Of a stretch of 64,000 nt of DNA, positions 1 to 10,655 are shown in pieces. The position numbers were made by a program, and so were the translations under genes. The DNA is from Euptelea pleiosperma (lineage: Eukaryota > Streptophyta > Magnoliopsida > Ranunculales > Eupteleaceae), in the NCBI GenBank assembly GCA_035048495.1, contig CM068553.1, positions 22,197,190-22,261,189 on the forward strand. Direction: 5' to 3'. Numbering within the stretch: position 1 is the stretch's first letter; each line of letters begins with the position of its first letter. The notes beneath the pieces are model-generated. The model ran no database searches. It was not told where the DNA came from and saw nothing but the letters and a program-made list of their open reading frames with translations.

Positions 1-686
1 AGAAAGAGAGATGTTTATGTGATCATGTATAACTGTTTTGATGAAGTTATTGTTTTCTTTTAAAGAGGAACATGGAGAGAGGTTTTAAAAAATGATTAGA
101 AGGTGGGTTAACTTGGTATGTTTTCATTGGTTGTTTGTTAAAAGGGTTTGGTCTTTGAGTTCTACTCAAACTTTCCAAGGAAAAGTAAAACTAACAGTTG
201 TAACTACTCAAACCCTTCCCTCTCTTTTTCACTCTCCTAAAAACTCCTAGAACTGTTCCCTCTTCCCACTCTCCAAAAACCATTCCTCAAACCATTCCCT
301 ATCTTTGCTAAAATGGCAAATTTGTCCTTGTTATTTTAACCAAACACTTTATGCTCAATGGGCAATTTCGTAAGAAACCCTTTTTTTGACCATTTACTTT
401 ACAAATGGGCTCTATATGGTTGCAGTGAATAAGTTTTCTAGAAATAATTTTCGCATATAAATGTGATAACTTTTTCGGCATCACCACTTTCTGACATACA
501 AATGCTTTATTTTTTGTAAAACGTTTTGCTGATTACCATGCAGAGCAATAGTATAGATAAATTTGTACAAGTAGGAACATATCTTAACACAATCTGATTT
601 CCAGTCACGAGATGAGTACATAATAAAACTAATGAATTTAGTTGGGAGTATATAAAGCTGAACTTCTACAAATGTAGCTGGAAAAA

Positions 687-1514
687 TGATGCAAGAGCAT
701 CCTTCTGTGGTAGTCCTCAGCTACACCGAATCAATGCAAAGCCAAGCAAGTGGACCCCACAAGCAATTGTTTGTTTAATTGGGACTTTGCTAATTATAGA
801 TATAATTTGTTTCAAAATAGCATATCTTATTTGAGATTAAACAAGTAGTAAAATAGTAGGAGTTTATTATTTTAGTTTGATAAACAAGGTTTAAAAAGGC
901 TAGTTCGGGTACTGAGGCAGTTTGCTTCCAGAAGGCGAGGCATAGCCTCGAGGCGGTGTTGAAGCATAAGCCACATTTAAGCTTCATCTTCAAATAAAAG
1001 TTGCTTGAAAAATTAGGGATGAAAGTTTAGATTTAGGGTCTTTTACAAAATAAAAGGTTTTAGAAAACAAAATTAAGGCCTTTTAGGTCGCTTTAATCAT
1101 AAAGGATTGTTATATTGAAAAAAAGAGCAGAAAAATAAAAAATAAGAGGTTATGATTTCAGGTTTTATCGTGTAAAAGTGAGGTTATAGCCTCATGGCCT
1201 CAATGATTGAGGCTTAAGCCTCATAACTGACCAATAAGGCTATAGGCTTGAGGCTGTTTCTTGGATCCTCGAGGCGTAGCCTCAAAAAGCCTTTTTAAAC
1301 ATTAGAAAGTTTTGAAAATATGATTGTAATCTTTGATTTTATTCATGAAGAGTTCGTGATTAATGAAGAAATTTGCTTTGGGAGTGATTTCCAAAAGTTG
1401 CACGGTGTGATGCCTTGCAAAGAAGAATGATTTTCATCAAAGGAGTTATTCCTTCAACCCAGTGGAGTGCTTTCACCAAACCCCCTATTTGATCGAAAAA
1501 CCCGTGCTACATCA
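687..1514 (+). repeat. 5' LTR of the small LTR element (contains a MITE)
   Basis: This LTR aligns with 3100-3537 over its length except for an extra block of about 410 bp (889-1300), which explains why it is 828 bp against 438 bp. It starts TGATGCAAGAGCATCC and ends GTGCTACATCA, immediately before the PBS. Confidence 0.75.
889..1300. mobile_element. MITE inserted in the 5' LTR
   Basis: The block absent from the sister LTR is bounded by inverted repeats GTTTAAAAAGGCT (889-901) and AGCCTTTTTAAAC (1288-1300). It has no coding capacity. Inside are several short palindromic GAGGC...GCCTC motifs. The comparison with the 3' LTR shows directly that it is an insertion. I could not define the target duplication, so the superfamily (hAT, PIF or Mutator) stays open. 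Confidence 0.65.
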
Positions 1515-1517
1515 ATT

Positions 1518-1525
1518 TGGTATCA
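1518..1525 (+). other. Primer binding site, tRNA-iMet type
   Basis: TGGTATCA lies three bases after the 5' LTR end. This is the core complementary to the 3' end of initiator tRNA-Met used by many plant LTR elements. The following bases (AAATC) depart from the usual GAGCC, consistent with decay. Confidence 0.6.
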
Positions 1526-2156
1526 AAATCGAATTTCCTATTGTCTATTACCGCTTCAACCATTGACATCGTGTGTTTTGCTATTTCCACTGCGATCAGC
1601 ATGCATCATCATAATCGTTGTTCATCACTATCATAATCGTTTGTGCAAACCAACATGCCCTCTACAAGCCACCGTGCTGCACTCGATCATCACACCTAAT
1701 CGTTTCACACATCAAGCATCGCACAAAAAAATCACCAACGTATTTGATTTGTTTGTAGCCGACCTGATCTGTTGTGCACGATCCCATCATTCATCATGTT
1801 TGTACACTTCATTCTTTGCTACAATAGTTCCGAACACATCACCGACTAGCACTGCAACCATTTATGCTAGATTATCATCATCACATTAAATGTTAAACCA
1901 TTTATCACTGTTGTGCGAAAGGAGTTTCAAGTTTGTGTTTCTGGAGACCTCGTAGTTGATCAACCACGTCGCTGGAGTTCGCATGATTTCTGACAATGTT
2001 TGGCAGCTACCATCCGTGCATCTCTACACCCTATTGTTGCAAACATCATCAAGAACTGTTTGGAGACAATGGTTGGAAGAAAGAGGTGTTGTGTATGATT
2101 CAGTCAAGCTATGCTTTTCGAAAGGACAAGTGCAACTTCAATTTATTGGGTATTCT

Positions 2157-2629
2157 TTTTTTTGATAAGTGTATAGCATTCATTAAAACCACGAAGAAGA
2201 GATACAAAGAGGCCTGAAAGGTCGAGATGACCTATCTAGGAACACTCCAAAAGGAAACAAAAACATAAACAAGGAAAACACAACTATCCGCCTTCCTTAG
2301 TACATAAAGTATCCCACCGGAAAACAAAATTCTCGATAAAAAGCCTCTACATAGCTCGAAGTCCCCTTGGACCACACGAACATCAACCCTTTAATATTTA
2401 GGATCAAATTAGCCATCCCCTCCTTGTCATTGAACGCTCTTTGGTTCCTCTCCTTTCATATAACCTAACAAACTGCGAAGGGTAGCATCTTCCACAACAC
2501 TCTACCTCTCTTAGAAAAGGCGAACACTTGCCAACTGGAAATCATCTCTCCCATAGACTTCGCCACAACCCAAGTCATCCCGAACTCAGCAAAAAAATAT
2601 AACCAAACTTCTCTCGCCACCTACTCCTA
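2157..2629 (-). pseudogene. 5'-truncated LINE (L1-type) ORF2 C-terminus with poly(A)
   Basis: On the minus strand, about 2629 down to 2190 translates in one frame to the zinc-binding C-terminal region typical of plant L1 ORF2. Visible blocks are SSWQVFAFSKRGRVLWKMLPFAVC, then V-I-stop-KERNQRAFNDKE, where two stops (TAG near 2467, TGA near 2458) fall at positions that are Trp in the family. After the ORF end come TTAATGAATGCTATAC, ACTTATC and an A-run (a T-run near 2157-2164 on the plus strand), the usual plant LINE 3' tail. Only about 0.47 kb remains, a typical 5' truncation. It is nested inside the small LTR element, either inserted or captured there. No target duplication was resolved. Confidence 0.75.
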
Positions 2630-2664
2630 TTGAAGAAACTTTTAAAAATAAAGATGAGGAAAAG

Positions 2665-3102
2665 GTGGTTCCTACTCAAACTGATATCCCAGTTGCAAAA
2701 GAAAAGCACTGTAAAACCACATCTTTCCAAGCCTCCACGTGTGATGACGATTCCCCAAAAGAAGTCATTCCAACTAAAGAAAGGCCAAAAGTTGACAAAC
2801 CACCATTGATTTGTGCAAAGGTGTCATCTGACTTCAAAGACAATCGAGATGCATTGCTGATTCTAAAAGAATTCAACATGCCTCATTATGATTTCGTAGA
2901 GATTGACAGAACACCTCCAATATGCGCTACTAATTTGATTTATTTGAAGATTGAATTAACCAACTCCAAGGTTTTGCTCAACTTGGACGATGCAAAACCC
3001 GAAATTGAAACTCAACTACAAGTATATCTTTTGTTGGGAAGGCCGATTGTAATATCTGCATCCGAATTCGAGGTCAAATTCTTTTCAACCGGGAGGGTTT
3101 GA
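2665..3102 (+). CDS. Unrecognised open frame inside the small LTR element
   Basis: An open frame of about 145 codons begins without a clear ATG (first codon GTG) and ends at the TGA that forms the first bases of the 3' LTR. The frame stays open upstream to about 2630, where the LINE piece begins. The product is hydrophilic and rich in Lys, Asp and Pro at its N-terminus. I see no gag zinc knuckle, protease or polymerase motif. It may be captured host coding sequence or a decayed gag; function is unknown. Confidence 0.25.
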   Translation: MVPTQTDIPVAKEKHCKTTSFQASTCDDDSPKEVIPTKERPKVDKPPLICAKVSSDFKDNRDALLILKEFNMPHYDFVEIDRTPPICATNLIYLKIELTNSKVLLNLDDAKPEIETQLQVYLLLGRPIVISASEFEVKFFSTGRV

Positions 3103-3537
3103 TGCAAAAGCATCCTTCTGTGGTAGTCATCAACTATACCAAATCAATGCAAAGCCAAGCAAGTGTACCGCACAAGGAATTGTTTTAGTTTAATTAGGAA
3201 TTTGCTAATTATATATAAAACTTGTTTTAAAATGGGATTTTTTACTTGAGATTACACGTGGTAGAATTGTAGTAGGATTTTATTATTTTAGTTTGATTAA
3301 AATTAGGAAAGTTAGATTAGAGAATTTTATAAATATGAGTGTAATCTTTGATTTTATTAGTGAAGAGTTTACGATTAATGAAGAAATTTGTTTTTGGGAG
3401 TGATTTCCAAAAGTTGCGTGGTGTGATGCCTTGCAAGGAAGAGTGATTCTTCCATCGAAGGAGTGATTCCTTAAACCCAGTGGAGTAATTTCATCAACCC
3501 CCTATTTGATGGCAGAACTCGTGTCCGTACTGCATCA
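3100..3537 (+). repeat. 3' LTR of the small LTR element
   Basis: It starts TGATGCAAAAGCATCC just after the GGGAGGG purine tract and ends CCGTACTGCATCA. It is homologous to 687-1514 without the MITE. An adjoining gaaaa may be the target duplication. Confidence 0.75.
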
Positions 3538-4501
3538 GAAAACCTGAAACTAGAGGATTTTTAGTGGCACCAAATTCATAACTTGAATAGAAGATGCCAT
3601 CTTATGTAGGTCTGACATGAGACAACAATCTGACAAGTTAAGGAAAAGGCAATACTTCTGCTTGACCTATTTTTCACAATTTAGAATCTCAAGGGTAGAA
3701 ATCATTTTAATAATCATGATGTTTTCCTTTAATGTCATTCAATTTGCAAACATGGAGGCCAGAGCTCCATGGAGTCCTTGAGAAGATTCTTGAAACTCTG
3801 CAATTTTTAGGATAAACCTATTTGCTCAATGAGATGACCATACATGGAATTGAGCATCCTCAGCTAGGCACCTGGGAGTTGGCATGTTCTTAGTGATCAT
3901 TCATCGTCAGTTTTGAATGAAAACGAATGACCACCAAGATCCATTTTACAAGAAGAGTTGCTTTGTTTTTATGATACATGAGCATTTGTCAACCTTTCTC
4001 ATATTATATTACCCTCTATCCTTGTTCTTTAATAAGAAATATATATTACCTTCATACCTTGACACATCAAAACTAATATTGTCGGTTGATATGTATATAA
4101 TATTGACATGGATGCTTCATGTTCAGCATACTACAATACAAATAAATGTTGCAAATCCACATGATATACTATATGATATATGTTGATCTCATTTTAAGAG
4201 CATTGCTAAAATATTATGTGATCTAGAACTCTGTTGTATATTATGATTATATTTATTGTGCATGTCAAGTCATTTGTATTGCCAAATGCATACATATCAA
4301 GAATTGGCTTACATTTCCTTAGAAAAATGCTTTTGTATAAAAAATATATTTTCAATAGGAAATTTAGTGGATCATAAACAATGAAGCAAACAAATATCTT
4401 ACTGTATACAAGAACATAAAAATCAATATAACCTCAATTTTACAAAATCCATACTGGAATTAGAAGGACAGTAGATACTGAATAGAATCCTTAGAACTTA
4501 C

Positions 4502-7500
4502 GGCAAATCTCAGAAGGAGACATGACTTTCCAACACCAGAATCTCCAATGAGCAAAAGCTTGAACAGATAGTCACTGCAAAACAGAGCCATAGAAGAGAT
4601 GTGCTTAGCAATCCAAAAAGAACAAAGAATAAGGAAAAATAAGAAAAGATGTGCTTCTTCATAAGTTACAACTAAGTTTCAAAAGTTAAACATTTTCCTC
4701 TGTTAATAAAATCAAATGCAAGACAAACAGAAAATTAAGGCCATCCGATTATACACTTAAAGAATTTCTTTCCTCTAACAAAATGCTTTACTAGATTGCA
4801 TATGCTTCTGATCCATAGTTAGCAATTCAGAGTATCGCAAAAAATATAGTTTAATATGATTTTACTTTTAAAAAAATCCAGGACAAAAAATTGGTGCAGA
4901 TATATAAGTTGGTGAAACTAGGAGGCCCACAAACTATAAATTAATTATTTTTTGTCAGTACATGCATCATGCATGATGACATGGGTATGGCTGACAAGGT
5001 ATCGAGACCCTGCATGATGCACGATTAGGGTCAACTTAAGCCCTAAAATTGCCTAGCAAAAAGAGAGAAAAAATTGGAATTATCTTTGCCAATCAAAAAA
5101 ATAAAACTTGTCCTAAATTAACAGGCAACAGGTCCACAAAAAGGATTGACCATCACTATCAGGTAGGGTGGGATACTAAGTTACTAACTACTAAAAACCT
5201 TGAGTTAATATAACCCCTCTCCCAGTTAAAATCTATGAGGATTTCACGAAGAGCATGTCAGCCCTATGGGGTCTTATTTGCATATATATGTTACATATAT
5301 GCACTTACAAACCAATATGGTCCAGCTAAGATGGATAGAAGTGCTCCTAATGAGATACAAAGCACTTTGAATCTACATTCTAGACCATTCCCCTTTCAAA
5401 CATACCGGATAACAAATGAGAGAGAGAGAGAGATGAATGAGGCTCCTCTTTTGTTCATAGCAGAACCCTTGAAGATACCATCAGAGGAAGCCACAGCAGG
5501 CCGCAAGCGAAGTCTCTCTCTCTCTAATAACCTTGCAATTTCATTTTTTTCTGGTTTTCTCTAGGATTTGATTAGTTTCTCTCTTTCAGTCTCTACTCTC
5601 TCTTCTCGGACGATGTCGAAGCTGAACACCAACTGTGCGCAGCAGGAAAAAGGGGACGATTTTTTCTCAAATAGGTTTGCATGAACGGTTTTCTCCTCGC
5701 TCCTTTTTTCTTTTGAAGTGTTATGATAGACGAATTGTTGGGGCATTCTAAATTGTTTTCCGAACAATTCGCCAATTATTCTACTAGTCCAAAAGTTGCA
5801 AATTTATCTGTCCCAATGAAAAGATCGGCCGTTTCAGACGTTTTCTGTGAAAAATTTAATTTGCAAATTACTCGGCATATTATAAACTATGTTATGATCC
5901 ATGAACCAATGTAATCAAAGCTTCGCATAAGCCTCACGTAGCTGAGCGGTTCGCCTAGCTGAGACCCCAAACGCCTAAAACAGAACCTAGGTAGGCACTA
6001 GGACAAAATCAATTCCCTAGAAGCTAAACGTTTACGTGCACGTCTACGCTAGACATATAAATCAATGTTACATTTGTTATACAGACTAAATAATGTATAT
6101 ATATCAAAAATTATAATTTTCCCTTATTTCTATTGCTATTTTTAATAGACATACTATGTTTGTGATGATCATACACACAAATCTTATGATTTGAGTGCCT
6201 TTCCGATTTACTAAATGTTTTTAATTTGAAAGTAGACTTCTAGATCTACCACTATAAAATTTTATCAAAATCCAGTTTGATTCAATTAACCAAAATAGGT
6301 ACTTAGAGCCAATACATTTTTGGGCTCCAAATCAATCAATAACCATTTTTGCAATATTCTTGTTTGCAAATCAATTGTCACCTAGATTCCTAGTCATCAT
6401 CGTGCCTGAAGGATGCCTGTCACCTAAGCCCTGCCTAATGTTTTTTTACTAAACTGCCATCAACATATTATAATTTCGCCCGAAACGTTTCGGTTTCGGT
6501 ACATGCCGATACAAGATACGGGTTTGTATCGGAAAACTCAAAGTTTCGGCTCAGTTTCGGACCGAAACCACCGAAACAACCGAAACTGTGACTGAAACTA
6601 CCGAAACTCTTTCATTTGGTTTCACCAAGTTTCGGACCGAAACCACCGAAACTTCCGAAACTACCACCGAAACTTCCGAAACTACTACCGAAACTATGAC
6701 CGAAACTACCAAAACTCTTTCATTATGGTTTCATCAAGTTTCGGACCGAAACCACCGAAACTGCTGAAACGTTTCGGTTTCGCCCGCGACCGAAACCGAA
6801 ATGAAACCAACGACTTTGAACCATGCGTGGATCCTTTATCAAAGAATGTCTAGATCAACGAGGGTTATTACTCTTCTAGACATATCCAACACCCCATGGC
6901 TAACCCAAGTAAAATCCTCTTGGGTGTACCTAGGTTCAGAACTTACCTCAATGTAATTAATGAATGAGACCCAGCAATCTAAGATGATTTAGATTTGCAT
7001 TTATACAAATATGGCCTCAATAATGGAAAGTAGAATCCAAACCACTTGTGGAATCTGAAATGATCAACAAAGACAGCATGGAACATGCATATCCACACAC
7101 CGTACCTTCCAACCTCCATCTCAAAATAAACAAAAACCATAGCTAGTAGTCTAGTCAACCATTACAAATGCTTGCGAAGACAGATCCAGGCCTTCATCGG
7201 CCAACCAAAGACAAACCCAAACCCAAACCCAAACCCTAGTGCCGCTTCAGACAAAGACACCCAAGCTCTTTAGTTGGATCATGCACAAAAACGCATGCAT
7301 ACATACACCTGACTATAAATGTATGAAGATGTGTATTCTCATGCATTTTCACCAAGTCCATGGTCTCCGATGTTCCCTAAGTTAGAGCCGAGCCACCAAA
7401 CTTATGAAGAAACAGTTACTGTGCTTTTACCTCGAATCATTTTTCTGCTCCTAATTTCAAACCATTGTGGTGAAAGCACAATTGAACTCTGTCTACACAG

Positions 7501-8338
7501 TATATTATCCATCAACTCCTTCCACCCAATTTTTTAGACCCAAACCATTTGCTCACTGAAAAACTTTACCTTGGATCCACAAATCAATTCCAACCGCAAG
7601 ACCAAGACACCGATGCTCACAGTAAATCCTTGCAGCTGGGAACAGACCAACTTCTGCATACAGTCTACAAACTAAGGACAATATGTATGGGTGACCTATC
7701 AAATTATTGTGTTGCATATTATTTTAAGTTCTACACCCCCTCCCCAACCTCAATCCATCTCTGACCTAGAAAATTAAGGCAAGAATAATCACATAGTGAT
7801 TATCACACAAACAACAATTGAATCTCACTACATATATGCAAAATCCAATTTCCCTAAAACAAGGACCACGCTATTACTTGTATTTCCAAAACGCATAAAA
7901 AACAATGTTTTGCGGATTCACAAAATATACCGAGATTCGATTGCAGGTAAATACTCAACTAATACGAATTGTGCTCATTAATTATTCCAGACAGAATCGA
8001 ACGAAAACCAGCCACTGAATCTGAAACCAACGCACCTGGATCCGGGTTTAATAGGCAGATCACGGCTTATAGTCGCAAAATAAGCACAAATTTAATCATA
8101 AACAAACCAATCATAAAAAAAAAAGTTACGAAAACGTATAGATCTTCAAAAAACCATGGATTAAACGAAGTTACCTCGTTTACAACAACACCGTAACTGA
8201 TCTGTCTAAATCATAACGAAACCCTAACAAATTGAACCAAAACTAAAAACAAAAATCGGTTTTTGACCAACCACGACGGTTTTCGGGTTTAAAAAACAAA
8301 AATCTGAGGATGATTGAAACTTACTACTCTGGATTCAT
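4502..8338 (-). CDS. RAB1: Rab1/RABD-family small GTPase, exons 1 and 2 (5' part of gene)
   Basis: Coding exon 1 is 8325-8338 (ATG AAT CCA GAG TA, encoding MNPE and two bases of Tyr), followed by a GTAAGT donor. Exon 2 is 4502-4574, after a TTTTGCAG acceptor and before a GTAAGT donor. Joined, they give 29 residues starting MNPEYDYLFK, then the P-loop GDSGVGKS (G1 box, binds GTP phosphates) and CLLLRFA. This matches the highly conserved N-terminus of plant Rab1 (RABD2/ARA5). Those proteins act on ER and Golgi membranes in ER-to-Golgi vesicle traffic and are usually about 200 residues long. Intron phases (after TA, and phase 0 after the Ala codon) fit that gene family. The rest of the GTPase fold and the C-terminal prenylation cysteines are not in the window. 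Intron 1 is about 3.75 kb, large for this gene. Rab8/RABE is less likely because its N-terminus differs. Confidence 0.9.
4575..8324 (-). other. Rab1 intron 1
   Basis: The intron is bounded by a donor GTAAGT on the minus strand next to exon 1 and an acceptor TTTTGCAG next to exon 2. It is AT-rich, with a GA tract near 5420, a CCGAAAC-rich repeat at 6478-6812, and a short CCCAAA run near 7212-7238. It contains no recognisable coding sequence. Open frames at 5235-5564 and 7319-8196 lack any known domain. Confidence 0.8.
6478..6812. repeat. CCGAAAC / GTTTCGG repeat element
   Basis: More than a dozen CCGAAAC heptamers, with inverted GTTTCGG copies, are packed into about 335 bp. A longer block (TTTCGGACCGAAACCACC) recurs near 6560, 6632 and 6738, so there is an imperfect tandem structure of about 70-110 bp. 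Both ends carry AAACGTTTCGGTTTCG, so the unit may be a MITE with degenerate inverted ends. It lies in Rab1 intron 1. No protein is encoded. Confidence 0.6.
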
Positions 8339-8565
8339 GACTTATGCTGCTAAGACAACCTGAACAACGATCAATAGCGGTGATGGCGCCGGACCTCTCT
8401 GGTTTTTCCGGCTGTATCTCGACCGGAATCTCGGATTTTAGCCGGAAAAAGAGGCGGCGAAGAGAAGGTCAAAAAAGGGGTTTTTTCAAACGAAGCACGG
8501 AATCGAGAAGGAAAAGGAGAAAGAGAGTTCCCCTGAACAACCGCAAAGGTCGGAAAATATAAACA
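8339..8565 (-). promoter_or_regulatory. Rab1 5' UTR and TATA-like core promoter
   Basis: On the minus strand, a TTTATATTTT motif (about 8556-8565) lies about 220 nt upstream of the Rab1 ATG. The stretch between them is C/T-rich, as plant 5' UTRs often are, and contains no upstream ATG. The transcription start is not visible; assigning the motif as a TATA box is inference. Confidence 0.45.
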
Positions 8566-8742
8566 AGAGAAGTTTGAAAAGGACGATGAGAGGATAAATT
8601 ACCATTATGCCCTTCGAGGTCTTTGCGAACTACGAAAAGGAAATGATCCCTTTGACTTTCTAACGAAACTTAGCGAATTTTTTAAAGTTCTTCCGAATGG
8701 GGCAAAAATTAGGAAAATGACATAGAAGAGGAGCTTAACGAA

Positions 8743-9495
8743 GGGCCCGTTTGGCAGACCAGTGGAAGTAAAAAGTAACTTCTAAATTAAGTTGCTGAAT
8801 TTAAAAGTTACTATTTGGAAGCAAAAGTTTGTTTGGTGAAACACTGATTTATAAGTTAAAAAGTGAAAAAGTTAGTTTCGCATGAATTAAGTCAAAAAGT
8901 GATTTTTTTAATAATCTTATATACATATTATATTCTAATAAACCAATATCACATATGTTGGTTTTTTTCAAAGATTTTAAATTGTAAATATTCGGTAATA
9001 AAAGGTACATCAAGTGCATCTTTTTATGGGTAATTATTTAAAAGAAAACTATGGTCTACTAACCTGCTCCTCAATAGAATCAAAACACAAATTCCCTGGA
9101 AAGAAAGAAAGACTGACATATAGAGAAAGAGAGACAGGCATTCTCACAGTGGACGGGGTCGAAGAGATGATACCACATCAAGGTTGAAGAGATGGAGAGA
9201 GGAAAGCGAATGTGAAAAGCCATAATCATCAAAGATGGAGAGGACTGTGATGTAAAAAAAAGTATTTGGCATTTGAAAAGATTCACTTAAAATTAGAAGA
9301 GTCGGTTCCACAAATTTTTTTTTTTTCTGACTTTTGCTTCCATCGGAAGCAAGAAGTAAAAAATTTTTGCTTCCACAAAAAGTAAGTTTTTGACTTTTGA
9401 GAAGCAATTCCAAAATGGGTACCCAAACAAACTTTTCAACTTTTTTGCTTTTTGAAGCAAAAAAACAACTTATTTCGGTGTTGCCAAACGGGCCC
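8743..9495. mobile_element. MITE with GGGCCCGTTTGGCA termini (hAT-like)
   Basis: The 14-bp terminal inverted repeats are exact: GGGCCCGTTTGGCA at 8743-8756 and TGCCAAACGGGCCC at 9482-9495. The 753 bp between the outer ends are AT-rich, noncoding, and contain further subterminal inverted blocks (AAACAAACTTTT-like). The GGGCCCGTTTGG terminus is common among plant hAT-type MITEs. The flanking bases do not show a clean 8-bp duplication. It lies about 180 bp upstream of the Rab1 TATA-like motif, so it could affect that promoter. Confidence 0.75.
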
Positions 9496-10655
9496 AAAGC
9501 CAGGTGTTGTATAAGGTGTTTAATTACTAAACTGCCCTCATGGTTTTTCATAAATTTTCACTTAGGGTTGGTCTATGGGCGCCCATGCCTTTCAGCTGGG
9601 CACCCACAATAGACCAAAATGCCCTTGTTTTGTTTATCCCAACCCTTCACCTTCGCCTCTCTCTCCTTCTCCCTGTCCCTCTCTCTCTAGTGTAACTCTC
9701 TCCCTCTCTTTCTATCTCTCTCTCTATGAAAGTAGGGTTTTTCCGTCGTTGAGAGAACGACCCTAAAATCAACACATTTGTAATAATCCGAGACTTTGTT
9801 CACTCAAATCCTGCAAAAATCACAGGGTTGTAAAGTGGCTTGTGCCGGATGTCGATCCGCACTCGGGGGTTAGAGAACGCACAATTCAAACACATGAAAT
9901 GACTGATTTTTCACAGAAATTGCTACTGAGAAATATGGAGAGGTGAGAATGGTGATCGATTTAAAACATATATTTTTTGATTTTTAGAGAGAATGATGGT
10001 CACTTACTAACACGAATGAAATAGCTTAATGAAAACCCCATTTAAAACACAATCTTGAAATAAAATAAAATAAAATAAAACTAAATCATCCATTAACTTC
10101 AATAGTTCTTACAATGCTCAAAATACCAAACAAAACAATAATAACTCAAAAGATCTAAAGACTAATCTATGAAGCTTCGAAAGAGGATCAATCTAGAGAG
10201 AGAAATTGCAAAGGCTTAGAGAGAGAATTGAGTGATTGAGTTTAGAGAGGAGAATATTACCATAGGACTTATCGGAGTTTGGCATCGACGGAGGAGATCA
10301 GATTTGGACTTGTAGTAGGTCGGCCATGATGGAGTTGAGACCGTGGAAGGAGCCATCAAGAGTGAGAACCCTTGGTGGTTGCTGGTTTTCATGGGCTTGG
10401 AGGTTGCTCGATTGTGGACAACCAAGAAGAACTAGCAGAAAGGTGAAGGTAATACCGAGGAGTGGTGAGGACAGCCACCATGAAGGGTGGAAGTGCTGGT
10501 TCTCCAATGCCCAGCAAGGAGATGGTGGCTACTGTAAGGACCAGTGGAGGGTGGAGAAGCACGGTAGAAGGTGAGCGATGTGCAGCGGCGGTGGAGCTCG
10601 TGAGAAGAGGAGGCAGCAGCAGCTGCTGCAAAGCAGAAGGAGGGGGGCGTTGCCG

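Larger units (their letters stand above)
687..3537 (+). mobile_element. Small non-autonomous LTR retrotransposon
   Basis: Two direct repeats start TGATGCAA/GAGCATCC-like and end in CATCA: 687-1514 and 3100-3537. The left one is followed by a tRNA-iMet-type PBS (TGGTATCA, 1518-1525). The right one is preceded by a purine tract (GGGAGGG, 3091-3097). This order makes it a plus-strand LTR element about 2.85 kb long. The internal region encodes no recognisable gag, protease, RT or integrase, so it would need an autonomous partner. The PBS type points to a copia-like relative. Flanking bases (aaaaa on the left, gaaaa on the right) resemble a 5-bp TSD with one mismatch. The LTRs have clearly diverged, so the insertion is old. 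It sits within the inferred second intron of the Rab1 gene. Confidence 0.75.
1..4501 (-). other. Rab1 intron 2 (left part; runs off the window)
   Basis: A consensus-like donor (GTAAGT on the minus strand, 4496-4501) follows Rab1 exon 2, so everything to the left is read as intron 2. I looked on the minus strand for the next Rab1 exon, which should begin with the codons for DDSYLDSYIS, and did not find it down to base 1. The intron is therefore at least 4.5 kb. It holds the LTR element at 687-3537. The rest (1-686 and 3538-4501) is AT-rich, with no feature I can support. That the gene continues to the left is inference; truncation of the gene is the alternative. Confidence 0.55.

Noticed and set aside
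1467..1889. 140-codon plus-strand frame
   Set aside because: It spans the LTR/PBS boundary of the small LTR element and shows no gag or other motif.
5235..5564. 109-codon plus-strand frame in Rab1 intron 1
   Set aside because: No recognisable domain, contains a GA microsatellite; a nearby ATG at 5613 opens only a short frame.
5915..6450. Possible second MITE related to 889-1300 (AAGCCT/AGGC motifs)
   Set aside because: Only scattered short similarities; ends and target duplication could not be defined.
7212..7238. Possible interstitial telomere repeat
   Set aside because: The unit is CCCAAA, not the plant telomere CCCTAAA, and only about four units occur.
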